From contig CAJJAX010000005.1 in assembly GCA_905182155.1 (NCBI GenBank), forward strand, positions 1-46,208: a stretch of 46,208 bases of DNA. The letters run 5' to 3'. The stretch is from an uncultured Pseudomonadales bacterium (GTDB lineage Bacteria; Pseudomonadota; Gammaproteobacteria; Pseudomonadales; Azotimanducaceae). Shown here piece after piece: positions 20,109 through 31,075 of the stretch. Under the pieces are notes generated by a model that saw only the letters and a list, made by a program, of their open reading frames with translations, had not been told where the DNA came from and searched no databases. How positions within the stretch are numbered: the first letter of the stretch is position 1; each line of letters starts with the position of its first letter. The position numbers and the translations under genes are program-made.

Positions 20109-20585
20109 CTACAAGTGCTCAACCGATAAGATCTCGTACTCAATCTGACCTGATGGGATTTGAATGAGAACAACATCATCCTGCTGCTTCCCAATCAAGC
20201 TGCGAGCAACCGGTGAATAAATCGAGATTTTGTTGACCTTAATGTCCGCTTCGTCATCCCCAACAATTTTGTAAGTGACTTCTTCATCATTGTCTAAATT
20301 TAACAACCGAACAGTGACCCCAAAAATAACCTTTCCGGATTTTGGGATCTCGTTAATATTGATAATTTGAGCCGCGCCCAGCTTTGCTGCAATCTCTGAG
20401 ATTCTACCTTCAATATGACCCTGCTCTTCTTTAGCATACTGAAACTCGGCGTTCTCACGAAGGTCGCCCTGCGCTAAAGCCGCCGTAATTTCTTTCACAA
20501 TTCGAGGCCGCTCTGTCGACGTCAAACGTTTTAATTCAAGCCGCAGGGCTTCGGCACCCTCGGCGGTCATTGGCGTCTTAACCAT
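20109..20585 (-). CDS. greA: Transcription elongation factor GreA
   Basis: GreA rescues backtracked RNA polymerase by stimulating transcript cleavage. The 158-residue protein has the N-terminal coiled coil (MTAEGAEALRLELKRLTSTER, with the acidic tip ALAQGDLRENAEFQYAKEEQ) and the C-terminal FKBP-like domain (VTVRLLNLDNDEEVTYKIVG, ISIYSPVARSLIGK). Length and motifs are normal. It follows carB by 2 bp on the same strand and is probably cotranscribed with carAB. Confidence 0.97.
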   Translation of the reverse strand: MVKTPMTAEGAEALRLELKRLTSTERPRIVKEITAALAQGDLRENAEFQYAKEEQGHIEGRISEIAAKLGAAQIININEIPKSGKVIFGVTVRLLNLDNDEEVTYKIVGDDEADIKVNKISIYSPVARSLIGKQQDDVVLIQIPSGQIEYEILSVEHL

Positions 20586-20587
20586 AA

Positions 20588-23500
20588 CTAACTGCCTAAC
20601 TTCATTGTGTTCACCCCAGGCCGATCTAAGAGCGCAGCATGCATCTCTTGGAGACAGTATACTTGCATTTCAGCACGATGGCGCAAGGCTTCAATGCTTG
20701 CTCGACCACCCGCCATCGTCGTCGTATAGCACACATTATGCTGCAAGGCGTTGCGCCGAATCGCGAACGAATCCTTGATTGCTTGCTGACCTTCTGTCGT
20801 GTTGATAATAAAGTTAATTTCATTATTTTTGATGGCATCGGTAATATTTGGGCGCCCTTCCATCACTTTATTCATCACCTCAACGGTCAAACCTGCATCG
20901 GCAATCACACTAGCTGTTCCCCGGGTTGCGCAGAGCTTAAAACCCAAATCTAGCAGGTCTTTGGCAATGCCAACCAGCTGATCTTTGTCTGGGTCCCGCA
21001 CACTCAAAAAGACCCGGCCCTGGGCCGGGATCTCGTCATCTGCGCCCAACTGCGCCTTGCCATACGCCTCGCCGAAGGTTCTGCCAATTCCCATCACCTC
21101 ACCGGTGGACTTCATCTCCGGTCCTAAAATCGGATCAACGCCTGGAAATTTACCAAATGGGAAAACCGCTTCTTTAACGTGAAAATAATCTGGCTTAATT
21201 TGCTGAGTGAAGCCCTGATCTTTAAGCGACGTCCCCGCCATACACCTTGCGGCAATTTTAGCTAAAGAACGACCAATGCATTTTGAAACAAAGGGCACGG
21301 TTCTGGATGCGCGGGGATTAACCTCCAGGACAAATATTTGACCTGCCTGTACCGCGAGCTGAACGTTCATCAGACCGACAACCTCCAAGGCCATCGCCAT
21401 TGCAACGACCTGCACCTCAATTTCCGTGATGAGCTCATCGCTCAAACTGTAAGGCGGCAAAGAACACGCTGAATCACCAGAATGGACCCCCGCTTGCTCG
21501 ATATGTTGCATGATCGCGCCGATCACCACTTGCTCGCCATCACACACCGCATCGACATCAACCTCAATTGCGAGATCCAAAAACCGGTCCAGAAGTACCG
21601 GTGAGTCGGGTGTGACGACCACAGCATTTTTCAAATAATATTCGAGCTCACTGGCCTTGTGGACGATCTCCATCGCGCGCCCACCCAGCACATACGAGGG
21701 CCGAACCACCAGCGGATAGCCAATCTCCGCAGCACCAACGAGGCCTTCCTCAACCGTCCGCACAATTCGATTGGCGGGTTGTTTTAAGCCCAGCTGATGC
21801 AACATTTGCTGGAAGCGCTCCCGGTCTTCCGCCTTGTCGATCGCATCCGGGGACGTGCCAATAATTTTCACTCCCGCCGCTTCCAAGTCGCGAGCGAGTT
21901 TGAGTGGCGTCTGACCGCCAAATTGAATGATGACGCCCGTCGGTTGCTCAATCTCAACGATTGCCAGCACATCCTCAAGGGTCAAAGGCTCAAAGTAGAG
22001 CCGATCGGAGGTATCAAAATCGGTACTAACCGTCTCGGGATTACAATTGATCATGATGGTTTCATAGCCACCTTCACGCATCGCCAACGCGGCGTGAACA
22101 CAGCAATAATCAAACTCGATACCTTGACCAATTCGATTTGGGCCACCACCCAAAACCATGATCTTTTCGCGGCTCGTCGGCGCCGCTTCACACACGGTTT
22201 CATAGGTCGAATAAAGATAAGCGGTTGGCGACGCAAACTCAGCGGCGCAGCTGTCAACCCGCTTATAAACGGGTTTTATCCCTAACTCCAATCGCGCCGC
22301 CCGAACATCCGCCTCAACAACCTGCAGCAATTCAGCCATCCGGCTATCGGAAAAGCCCTGCCGCTTCAATTCAAAGAACCCATCGAAGTCTAAATCTGCG
22401 AGGGCCTTGCCGCTCAGCTGTTGCTCTTGCTCGATCAGAAACTCAATGTGGGCGAGGAACCACGGATCAATACTTGAAAGATCCCCGACCTCTGACAAAG
22501 ACAGGCCAAAACGAAAGGCATCGGCAACATACAAAATTCGTTCCGCGCCAGGCACTCGAAGCTCGTGCTGTATGAGGGCCAAGGCGCCCTCATCCGCCAA
22601 ATCCACCAGGGGTGAAAACCCGTTAATCCCAACCTCTAAACCCCGAAGTGCTTTTTGGATCGATTCTTGGAAAGTGCGGCCCATAGCCATGACTTCACCC
22701 ACACTTTTCATCTGAGTTGTTAGCGTATTGTCGGCTTCTGGAAATTTTTCAAAGGTAAATCTTGGGATCTTGGTCACAATGTAATCGATCGCCGGCTCAA
22801 ATGAGGCGGGCGTCACGCCACCTGTGATCTCATTTGCCAACTCGGGCAAGGTGTACCCAATAGCCAATTTGGTCGCAATCCGCGCAATCGGAAACCCGGT
22901 TGCTTTAGAGGCCAAAGCGGAAGATCTTGATACCCGAGGATTCATCTCGATCACAACCATGCGACCATCCTCCGGACTCACGCCGAACTGAACGTTCGAC
23001 CCACCGGTTTCTACGCCAATCGCCCGCAACACCTCAATGGAGGCATTCCGCATCCGTTGATATTCTTTATCTGTGAGCGTTAATGCTGGAGCTACAGTTA
23101 TTGAATCACCCGTGTGAACACCCATTGGGTCAAGGTTTTCGATTGAACAAACGATAATGCAGTTATCGTTCTTGTCTCGAACAACTTCCATTTCGAACTC
23201 TTTCCAGCCGATGAGGGATTCGTCTATCAACAACTCATTGGTCGGCGATAAATCCAGTCCGCGCCGACAAATTTCCTCGAATTCACTGCGGTTATAGGCG
23301 ATGCCACCACCAGACCCCCCCATGGTAAAAGAGGGGCGAATAATGCACGGAAACCCTAAAGTGGCTTGAACCTGTTTGGCTTCTTCAAGGGAATGGGCAA
23401 TCCCGTTTCTGGGCGTCTCGAGTCCAATAGACTTCATGACCTGACCGAAAAGCTGTCGATCTTCCGCTTTATCAATGGCTTCTTTGGTACTCCAATAATA

Positions 23501-23844
23501 TCAACCCCAAAATCAGTCCAAATACCTTTTTCGTCGGCCTCAATACAAAGATTTAAGGCTGTCTGCCCTCCCATTGTTGGTAAAACCGCATCAATGTGCG
23601 GATGATCTTTTAAAATTTTAATAATGGACTTAGTTGTCAAAGGCAACAAATACACATGATCAGCCATTGCTGGATCGGTCATAATAGTGGCGGGATTTGA
23701 GTTCACCAAAATCACCCGGCAGCCTTCTTCTCTTAGCGCTTTACAGGCCTGCGCGCCCGAATAATCAAACTCACAAGCTTGTCCAATAACAATCGGCCCA
23801 GCGCCAATAATCAGAACACTTTTAATATCACCTCGTTTTGGCAT
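20588..23844 (-). CDS. carB: Carbamoyl-phosphate synthase large subunit, one frameshift
   Basis: CarB makes carbamoyl phosphate for pyrimidines and arginine using ammonia passed from CarA. The first 136 residues ([37 protein letters not shown]) run to about 23440-23480, where the frame shifts. The rest is one frame of 949 residues with two ATP-grasp halves ([15 protein letters not shown] and [18 protein letters not shown] in the first; [16 protein letters not shown] and [18 protein letters not shown] in the second). A C-terminal MGS-like regulatory domain follows ([13 protein letters not shown]). The span of 1085 codons is normal. Its ATG directly follows the carA stop, TAGATG. The single break sits in otherwise clean sequence. 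Confidence 0.95.
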
Positions 23845-24988
23845 CTACCCAACCCTCTTAGTCATGCTCTTTATGAATTGATCGAAGAGCGGCGCGACAT
23901 CATGGGGACCCGGACTGGCCTCCGGGTGACCTTGAAACCCAAATGCTGGCGCAGTTTTATGACGCACCCCTTGAATCGTCCCATCAAACAACGATCGATG
24001 CGTGACCTCGACTTGATCCGATAGCTGCGACTCATCCAAGCAAAACCCATGGTTTTGGCTGGTAATCATCACCACGCCCGTCTTTAAATCTTGCACAGGA
24101 TGATTGGCGCCATGATGGCCGTGACCCATTTTTTGGGTCTTTGCAATCCTGATGCAAGTCCCATCAATTGATGTCCAAGACAAATCCCAAACATTGGGAT
24201 GTCTTGCCTCAAGAAAGGTTTGAATATGTGTCAATCGCATAACCACAGGGCTCTGGATCACCGGGCCCATTGGATAAAAAGATACCATCCGGGGCCAGCG
24301 CCATTGCTGCCGCGGCCGTGGTCGTCGCGGGCACAACCGTCAGGCGACAACCCCGATCGACGAGCATCCTCAAAATGTTGCGCTTAACCCCAAAATCAAA
24401 GGCCACCACGTGGAAGGGTTCGTCGTTTTTGACCGTCCCTTTGGTTAGGCCATCCCAGGAAGGTTGCGTCCATTCATAGGCGCTCTGCGTGCTGACCGAA
24501 CTCGCTAGATCCATATTCTTAAGCCCGGGAAAGGCTGTCGCAGCCTGCAACGCCGCTGCCACGTCCGCGTCAGAAATCTCATCGGCTGCGACTAAACAGG
24601 CATTCTGAGATCCTTTAGATCGTAAAATACGCGTTAACGCCCGGGTATCAATGTTTGATATTGCAACCGTGCCGTGGCGCTTCAGAAATTCCGATAAATT
24701 TTCTTCTTTACGCCAGCTACTTGCGACCAAAGGCAGGTCTCGAACAATCAGCCCAGCAGCATGCACCACGTCGGACTCAAAATCCTCAGCATTGCATCCC
24801 GTGTTACCAATATGGGGGTGCGTTAAGGTCACCATTTGCCTTGCGTAGGACGGGTCCGTCAGGATCTCCTGATACCCGGTCATGGCCGTATTGAACACGA
24901 CCTCGCCTGTGCTGCGCCCAAGCGCGCCAATCGAGTGGCCAGTAAAAACGTCGCCGCTCGCAAGTGCCAGAATTGCTTTTGCCGCCAA
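23845..24988 (-). CDS. carA: Carbamoyl-phosphate synthase small subunit, frameshifted
   Basis: CarA is the glutamine amidotransferase that supplies ammonia to CarB. 24209-24988 gives the N-terminal domain ([49 protein letters not shown]) and [14 protein letters not shown] followed by [11 protein letters not shown]. The catalytic cysteine motif, expected as GICLGHQLM, can be traced in another frame around 24165-24190. The end ([34 protein letters not shown]) is in 23845-24140 with the histidine and glutamate of the catalytic triad in HPE. At least three frameshifts occur between 24130 and 24240. The total length of 381 codons is normal. Confidence 0.93.
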
Positions 24989-25018
24989 GGCTGTTCCCCC
25001 GCATAAAATAGTGGCCCA

Positions 25019-25054
25019 AAAAAAAGCGAGATGGGCATTCCATTCTCGCTTTTT
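25019..25054 (-). terminator. Terminator between dapB and carA
   Basis: On the minus strand AAAAAGCGAGA and TCTCGCTTTTT form an 11-bp stem with a 12-base loop, followed by more T residues. It separates the dapB transcript from carA, which therefore probably has its own promoter in the 30 bp before 24988 or uses readthrough. Confidence 0.85.
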
Positions 25055-25143
25055 AGGGATCTTTAATCGGTCATCTTAAGCGCGCATTCTAATCCAGCAA
25101 CGGTTTTGACACCAGCGTTATCTCGCGCTCCTGCCAATTTCCA

Positions 25144-25968
25144 TCAAGACCCATCACTCGCGGCGCGGTCTAACCCCAAAACGTCCCGCATATCAAAAAG
25201 CCCTGGCGCACCGCTGGCAAACCCCCAACGCGCGGCCCTCAAGGCGCCTTCGGCAAAGTTTGCCCGACTGGCGGCGCGATGGGTCAATTCAATTCTTTCG
25301 CCGTTCATCGCAAACAAAACTTGATGCTCACCAATGATGTCGCCACCGCGCACCGCATGCAGCCCAATCTCGCCTTTGGGCCGCGCACCGACCAGGCCCT
25401 CGCGGCCGTGGACGCTCGGCCCAACAGCATCTTGCCTGCCCGCCTTGACCGCGTCTAACAAAGCATAGGCGGTCCCCGACGGCGCATCGACCTTCTGATT
25501 GTGGTGCCACTCGAGAATCTCAACGTCAGCCTCAGCACCCACCTTTGCACTGGTTTGCTGAACCAGGTCGAGTAAAAGCGTTAGCCCGACGGAATAGTTG
25601 TGCGCATGGACAATCGTAATCTGCTTCGATGCCTGCTTAATCTTCATCGTTTCGTTGGGCATAAAGCCCGTGGTTCCAATCACCATTGCCGCGCGTCGCG
25701 TCAGACAGGTTTCCAGATGCACAAGCGTTGATTGGGTTGTTGTAAAATCCAGCAGAACGTCAAAAGCGGGCAGCGCCGCGAGGTCTTGCGTGATCGACCC
25801 AGTCGCGCCAGATAGGGACAACCCAGTCGCAATGGACTGTCCGAGCCAAGGCGAACCCGCGCGCTCTACCCCACCGATCAACTCAAGATCGTCTACTCGT
25901 TGAACCTGCTCGGCAAGCGTTCGGCCCATTCGGCCGGCTATCCCTGCGATCGCCACCTTTATCGACAT
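25144..25968 (-). CDS. dapB: 4-hydroxy-tetrahydrodipicolinate reductase
   Basis: DapB reduces hydroxy-tetrahydrodipicolinate with NAD(P)H in lysine and diaminopimelate synthesis. The 274-residue protein starts at ATG 25968 (MSIKVAIAGIAGRMGR), giving the dinucleotide-binding GxxGRMG loop. LLDFTTTQSTLVHLE, GTTGFMP and the active-site segment EWHHNQKVDAPSGTA, with paired histidines and lysine, follow. Eight upstream codons in the open frame are not family-like. It is 42 bp downstream of dnaJ, a common gammaproteobacterial neighbour, and ends before a terminator. Confidence 0.95.
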   Translation of the reverse strand: MSIKVAIAGIAGRMGRTLAEQVQRVDDLELIGGVERAGSPWLGQSIATGLSLSGATGSITQDLAALPAFDVLLDFTTTQSTLVHLETCLTRRAAMVIGTTGFMPNETMKIKQASKQITIVHAHNYSVGLTLLLDLVQQTSAKVGAEADVEILEWHHNQKVDAPSGTAYALLDAVKAGRQDAVGPSVHGREGLVGARPKGEIGLHAVRGGDIIGEHQVLFAMNGERIELTHRAASRANFAEGALRAARWGFASGAPGLFDMRDVLGLDRAASDGS

Positions 25969-26010
25969 CGGTTTCTCCAAAGCGCAAAGCACGCGGTTGG
26001 GCTGGAACAG

Positions 26011-27132
26011 TTAATCTCTCAATGCATCAATAAATCTTTTAACGCCATTTAACCAAGACGCGTGTTTTGGCGACTGCGAAGCATCTTGATCGCCGGCAAA
26101 CGCTCTGAGCAATGCTTTCTGGTCTTCACTTAGATTCACCGGCGTCTCGACGACGATCTTACAATACAAGTCGCCCAGTCCACCGCCACGGATCTGGGTC
26201 ATATCGACCCCCTTGCCTTTCAACCGAAACAACTTTCCGGTTTGGGTTTCAGCCGGCACCTTAAGGCTGACCTTGCCTTCCAGTGTCGGAATTTCTAACT
26301 GCTCACCCAGGGCTGCGTTCACGAAACTGATCGGCACTTCACAATAAAGGTCTGCACCATCTCGCGTAAAAATAGGATGTTCGCGAACATTCATTTGAAC
26401 ATACAAATCACCGGAGGTGCCGCCACGGACTCCCGCGTCGCCGTTGCCGGTGGAGCGGAGGCGGACGCCGGTATCGACGCCCGGCGGCACCTTAACCGAC
26501 AGGGTTTTCTTCTCTTCTACCCGGCCCTGGCCGCGACAAGGCGGGCAAGGGTCAGAAATAATTTTGCCTTTACCCCGACATCGTGGACAGGTTTGCTGGA
26601 GCGAGAAAAACCCCTGACGGGCAGTAATCTGACCGGAGCCACCGCACTGAACGCAGGCCATTGGCTTCGTGCCCGACTTAGCGCCAGATCCAAGGCAAGA
26701 CATACACTCAACCAAGGTCGGGATTTTGATTTTGGGATTGGTCCCTCGAACGGCTTCTTCAAGGGTAATATCTAAAATATATTTTAGATCGGAGCCCCGA
26801 TGCACTTGGCTCTGGCCTCGCCCCCCTGAGAAAATGTCGCCAAAAACATCCTCAAAAATCGAACCAAAATTGCCCGAATTACCAAACCCACCTCGACCAC
26901 CACCGCCTTCAAACGCAGCATGCCCATGTTGATCATAGGTCGATCGCTTTTCAGCATCGAGCAGGACTTCAGCCGCCTCACTCGCCTCTTTGAACTTCTC
27001 CTCAGCCTCAACATTCCCCTCATTTCGATCGGGGTGGTGCTTCATCGCAACACGGCGGAATGCCTTTTTTATCTCGCTCGCAGAGGCACCTCTGTCAACG
27101 CCCAAGACATCGTAATAATCGCGCTTTGCCAT
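26011..27132 (-). CDS. dnaJ: Chaperone protein DnaJ
   Basis: DnaJ delivers unfolded clients to DnaK and stimulates its ATPase. The 373-residue class A protein has the J domain with HPD at residues 33-35, and a Gly/Phe-rich stretch ([15 protein letters not shown]). Four zinc-binding CxxCxGxG repeats follow ([32 protein letters not shown]), then the client-binding C-terminal domains. It is intact. It lies 47 bp after dnaK and belongs to the grpE-dnaK-dnaJ heat-shock unit. Confidence 0.97.
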   Translation of the reverse strand: MAKRDYYDVLGVDRGASASEIKKAFRRVAMKHHPDRNEGNVEAEEKFKEASEAAEVLLDAEKRSTYDQHGHAAFEGGGGRGGFGNSGNFGSIFEDVFGDIFSGGRGQSQVHRGSDLKYILDITLEEAVRGTNPKIKIPTLVECMSCLGSGAKSGTKPMACVQCGGSGQITARQGFFSLQQTCPRCRGKGKIISDPCPPCRGQGRVEEKKTLSVKVPPGVDTGVRLRSTGNGDAGVRGGTSGDLYVQMNVREHPIFTRDGADLYCEVPISFVNAALGEQLEIPTLEGKVSLKVPAETQTGKLFRLKGKGVDMTQIRGGGLGDLYCKIVVETPVNLSEDQKALLRAFAGDQDASQSPKHASWLNGVKRFIDALRD

Positions 27133-27179
27133 AACCTATGTGCCTGATCCTAGGGGGAGTTAAAAAAAGAACGTCAAGT

Positions 27180-29094
27180 CTACTTCTCGTCCTTCACTTC
27201 CTCAAATTCAGCATCGACGGCATCATCGTTACCCTCTGCGCTACCGCTACTGGCGTCTGCATCCGCACCTGCTGGCTGGGCTGCTTCTGCTTGCTTGGCA
27301 TACATCTTTTGCGCAAGACCTTGAGATACCTCGGTTAGCTTCTGAGTTTTCGCCTCAATCGCTTCCAAGTCTGATTCTTTCAAGGCGGCTTCAAGTTCAG
27401 AAATCGCGGTTTCAATCTCTGCGCGCTCGGCCTCTGAGGCCTCATCAGCGGCTTCTTCCAAGGTTTTTCGGGTCGCGTGAATCATGCCATCAGCGGTATT
27501 GCGCGCAGACACCATGGATTCAAACTTTTTGTCATCTTCGGCGTGGGCTTCAGCGTGGGCTTCGGCGTGGGCTTCGGCATCGGACAGACCGGAAGACGCT
27601 TTGATCACAATCGACTGCTCTTTACCCGTCGCCTTATCTTTAGCAGATACATTTAATATTCCATTGGCATCAAGATCAAAAGAAACTTCAATTTGAGGTG
27701 TTCCTCTAGGAGCGGGTGGATTCAAATCGGGTTAGGGAGCGACAGTCATCGACCAATTCTCGCTCACCTTGCAATACGTGGATCGTAACCGCAGGCTGGT
27801 TATCTTCCGCCGTTGAGAAAACCTGGGACTTCCGGGTTGGGATGGTGGTGTTTTTTTCAATCAAGGAGCTCATCACGCCGCCCATGGTCTCGATACCCAA
27901 CGATAAAGGCGTCACATCAAGCAGCAGGACATCTTTCACGTCGCCGGCCAAGACAGCGGCCTGAATTGACGCGCCCATGGCAACCGCTTCGTCAGGATTA
28001 ATATCCTTACGCGCATCTTTTCCAAAGAACTCTTTGACTTTACGCTGAACCAGCGGCATCCGCGTCTGCCCGCCCACCAGAATAATATCGTCGATATCTG
28101 AGATCGACATGCTGGCATCTTTCAAGGCAACGCGAAGCGGCTCAAGGGTTCGATCGACCAAATCCTCAACCAGGGATTCGAGCTTGCTTTGAGTGATTTT
28201 CAAAACCAAATGCTTTGGACCACTGGCATCGGCCGTAATGTAAGGCAGATTAATTTCTGTCTGGCTAGAGCTCGATAACTCGATCTTCGCTTTTTCAGCG
28301 GCTTCTTTTAATCGCTGCAGTGCTAGCGAGTCCTGACTGAGATCCATTCCTTTCTCTTTTTTAAACTCTTCCGCAAGATAATTAACAATGCGCATATCGA
28401 AGTCTTCACCACCAAGGAATGTGTCGCCATTGGTTGAGAGCACTTCAAATTGCTTTTCGCCATCAACATCCGCGATTTCAATCACCGAGATATCAAAGGT
28501 ACCGCCCCCTAGGTCGTATACCGCGATGGTCGAATCACCCGGCGCCTTGTCCATGCCGTAAGCGAGGGCCGCAGCCGTTGGCTCATTAATGATCCGCTTA
28601 ACGTCTAAACCTGCGATTCGCCCTGCGTCTTTCGTTGCCTGGCGCTGGGAGTCATTAAAATAAGCCGGCACCGTAATAACCGCTTCGGTAACCGCCTCGC
28701 CCAAGAAATCCTCGGCCGTCTTCTTCATCTTCATGAGGATCTGAGCAGAAACCTGCGGCGGGGCCAGCCGATCATTTTTAACTTTCACCCATGCATCGCC
28801 ATTGTCGGCTTTGACAATCTCATAAGGCACCATTTTGATATCGCGCTGGACCACCTCGTCCTCAAATTGACGGCCAATAAGCCGCTTGATGGCGAACAGG
28901 GTGTTGTTCGGGTTGGTGACAGCCTGCCGTTTGGCAGATTGCCCAACCAGTGTTTCGTCATCATCGGTATAAGCAACAACCGAAGGGGTCGTGCGATCGC
29001 CCTCTGAATTTTCGATGATTTTTGATGAGCCGCCGTCTAATACTGCAACGCAGCTGTTGGTCGTTCCTAAATCAATGCCTATTATTTTCGCCAT
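27180..29094 (-). CDS. dnaK: Chaperone protein DnaK (Hsp70), one frameshift
   Basis: DnaK is the main Hsp70 chaperone. ATG 29094 starts [19 protein letters not shown]. The nucleotide-binding domain shows [29 protein letters not shown] and [10 protein letters not shown], followed by the linker [20 protein letters not shown] frameshift near 27720-27735, between SLTRF and [13 protein letters not shown], splits the substrate domain. The end [15 protein letters not shown] is typical. The region after ASSGLSD differs from the family: the expected [17 protein letters not shown] is replaced by [16 protein letters not shown], encoded by three 12-bp repeats. Length (638 codons) is normal. Confidence 0.95.
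27541..27576. repeat. Three 12-bp tandem repeats inside dnaK
   Basis: Three units of GCGTGGGCTTCA/G run head to tail, encoding a repeated Ala-His-Ala-Glu on the minus strand. They stand where most DnaK proteins have a single AEAHAE preceded by an EEIEQMV-type helix start. Because 12 is a multiple of three the frame is kept. Replication slippage or collapse of a longer stretch in assembly could both produce this. Confidence 0.9.
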
Positions 29095-29171
29095 TTCATT
29101 TCTCCATTCGTTTAGGCAACACTGCCCAACCACTAATCCATGCCCCCTCAATGAGGCCGTTCAATTCTTTT

Positions 29172-29771
29172 TCAAGCACCCGCTGGCGATTTGGAGACGA
29201 TCACCATTGCTGGCCGAACCAATCGCTCGTGTAAACGGTAGCCTTTTTGAATCACCACCATGACCGAATTGGGCTCCATATCGGGGTTTTCAATCATTGA
29301 TAGTGCTTCGTGAACATTGGGATCGAAAGCCTGCCCCAATGGATCAACCATCTGCACGCCTTCTTTCTCAAAAACATCGGTAAACAGCTTAAAGCACAGC
29401 TTCAAACCCTCAAGTTGGGGATCATCCTCAGGGGTTTCGGCTTGAAGACTGGTTTCTATCGCCTTTTCTAAACTATCTAAAACCGGCAAAAGGTTCTGAA
29501 TAAGACGCTCAACGCCGAACTTATGGGCATTCTGCACATCGCGTTCGGCGCGTTTTCGCAAATTCTGCATCTCAGCCTCGGCACGCAAAGCAAGATCTCG
29601 AAACTTATCCGCCTCCGCCTGGATGTCAGGCAGCGGGCCTGATGCGGCCTCATCGATTACTGGATCGAGAAGCTCTTGCGCCACGCTGTCTTCCAAATCT
29701 TGGATTTCGCCGGGCGCCACTTCAGTTTGATCTTCGCTGCGCTCAGGCGGCGTTTCCTTTGAATTCGTCAT
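29172..29771 (-). CDS. grpE: Nucleotide exchange factor GrpE
   Basis: GrpE releases ADP from DnaK. The 199-residue protein has an acidic, probably disordered N-terminus, a long helix (EADKFRDLALRAEAEMQNL, RKRAERDVQNAHKF) and the C-terminal beta domain with FDPNVHEALS and a GYRLHERLVRPAMVIVSK ending. I chose ATG 29771 (MTNSKETPPE) because GAGGAAG lies just upstream and because the longer frame from 29804 would start inside the -10 box of the sigma-32 promoter. dnaK follows after about 77 bp. Confidence 0.95.
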   Translation of the reverse strand: MTNSKETPPERSEDQTEVAPGEIQDLEDSVAQELLDPVIDEAASGPLPDIQAEADKFRDLALRAEAEMQNLRKRAERDVQNAHKFGVERLIQNLLPVLDSLEKAIETSLQAETPEDDPQLEGLKLCFKLFTDVFEKEGVQMVDPLGQAFDPNVHEALSMIENPDMEPNSVMVVIQKGYRLHERLVRPAMVIVSKSPAGA

Positions 29772-29802
29772 GTTGGACACTTCCTCCCCAAGGTAGACAG
29801 CC

Positions 29803-29831
29803 ATATGGGGGTTGAATTGATCGAATTCAAG
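29803..29831 (-). promoter_or_regulatory. Sigma-32 heat-shock promoter for grpE-dnaK-dnaJ
   Basis: On the minus strand CTTGAA (29826-29831) and CCCCATAT (29803-29810) are separated by 15 bases, an almost exact match to the known RpoH consensus of -35 CTTGAA and -10 CCCCATNT. The expected transcription start is some 6-8 bp downstream, leaving a short leader before the grpE ATG at 29771. I see no CIRCE inverted repeat here, so HrcA control of this promoter is not supported. Confidence 0.88.
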
Positions 29832-29892
29832 GGATTTTTTGAAAATTATGCCGCGCCAACTGCAATTCTAGGTAAGCGAGCCTAGCAAGCCC

Positions 29893-30960
29893 CTACCGCC
29901 TGGAGCTATCCATCGCAGCCGTTAGCATTCTGGCCGTCGCATCGACAATGGGGATAATTCGATCATAGGCCATCCGAGTTGGTCCAATCACGCCCAGAAC
30001 ACCGACACACTCGCCTGCGACCTGGTAGGGCGAGGTCACAAGACTACAGTCACCGAGCAATTCATAGCCCGACTCCTGACCAATGAAGAGCTTAATCCCA
30101 TCGGATTCCATGCAACGGTCTAGAACGTGAAGAATATCGCCTTTAAGCGAAAACGCTTTAAACAACCCCCGAAGGTCCTGGAGCCTTTCAGTCTGATCAA
30201 CATCTAATAAATTCTCTTGACCAGCAACCACGAAGTCGCCGTTGTCTTCAGGCTCGAAGATTTGATCTGCAACATCGAGGGTGCGCTGCATGAGTTGGTT
30301 CATTTGTAACCGGTCACCTTTCATCGAATTAACCAGCTCTGCCCGGATTTTTATCAGACTCTTTCCCGCATAATGAGTATTTAAAAAATTAGAAATTTCT
30401 TTGAGTTCAATTTCTGAATAGGCCTGCTCGATATGGATGACCCGATTTTCAACTTCATGATCGTTGAGCACGAGAATCGCAAGCACCCGACCCGGCGACA
30501 GCAACAGAAACTCGATGTGCTTTAACTTCAACTGGCTGGGTCTTGGTACGGTGACAAGACCTGCCAGCTGGGTCACTTCTGACAATAAGCCCGACGCCGA
30601 TTGAATCAGCTCTGAGGCCGTCATATCGGGATCCAATGGAAGCGATAGCCGATTCAGGTCGGCTTCCCCAAGTGGCGCTACCTGGATGAGCGAATCCACG
30701 AAAAACCGATAAGCCTGCTCTGTCGGGATTCTACCAGCCGAGGTATGCGGTGACTTTAGGTACCCTTGCTCTTCCAGCTCGGCCATCATAAATCGAATTG
30801 AGGCGGGGCTCATCGAAACCCCAGCCGCTGCAAGCCGAGCGGAGGCAACCGGCTGCCCTTCGGCGATATAATTCTCGACGATCGTGCGTAACAAATTTTG
30901 AGATTTTGTTGTAATCACTTTGATCGTTCCATTAAAAAACGGGCCGGGCATTTCAGACAA
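29893..30960 (-). CDS. hrcA: Heat-inducible transcription repressor HrcA
   Basis: HrcA represses chaperone genes by binding CIRCE elements. The 355-residue protein has a winged-helix N-terminus (NLLRTIVENYIAEGQPVAS, MSPASIRFMMAELEEQGYL, SPHTSAGRIPTEQAYRFFVD) and the C-terminal GAF-like domain ending with LGVIGPTRMAYDRIIPIVD. The start is unsure: ATG 30960 gives a 14-residue extension unlike the family, and GTG 30918 (VITTKSQNLL) would match the usual N-terminus better. It lies directly upstream of grpE on the same strand. Having both HrcA and a sigma-32 promoter suggests HrcA acts elsewhere, probably at groESL. Confidence 0.93.
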   Translation of the reverse strand: MSEMPGPFFNGTIKVITTKSQNLLRTIVENYIAEGQPVASARLAAAGVSMSPASIRFMMAELEEQGYLKSPHTSAGRIPTEQAYRFFVDSLIQVAPLGEADLNRLSLPLDPDMTASELIQSASGLLSEVTQLAGLVTVPRPSQLKLKHIEFLLLSPGRVLAILVLNDHEVENRVIHIEQAYSEIELKEISNFLNTHYAGKSLIKIRAELVNSMKGDRLQMNQLMQRTLDVADQIFEPEDNGDFVVAGQENLLDVDQTERLQDLRGLFKAFSLKGDILHVLDRCMESDGIKLFIGQESGYELLGDCSLVTSPYQVAGECVGVLGVIGPTRMAYDRIIPIVDATARMLTAAMDSSRR

Positions 30961-31075
30961 TATAGCCGCAACCCTAGGCTAAAAAAAGCGAAGATAAAAA
31001 GAATGTACCCTTGTATTTCCTGGGTGCATTTGACTACCATTTCAATTCAACCCCAAATCAATGATGCCTTTCGCC

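Noticed and set aside
21797..22285. Plus-strand frame of 162 codons inside carB
   Set aside because: It lies opposite conserved CarB sequence and looks like a codon-bias shadow.
29832..29892. CIRCE element upstream of grpE
   Set aside because: No TTAGCACTC or its inverted partner is present in this spacer.
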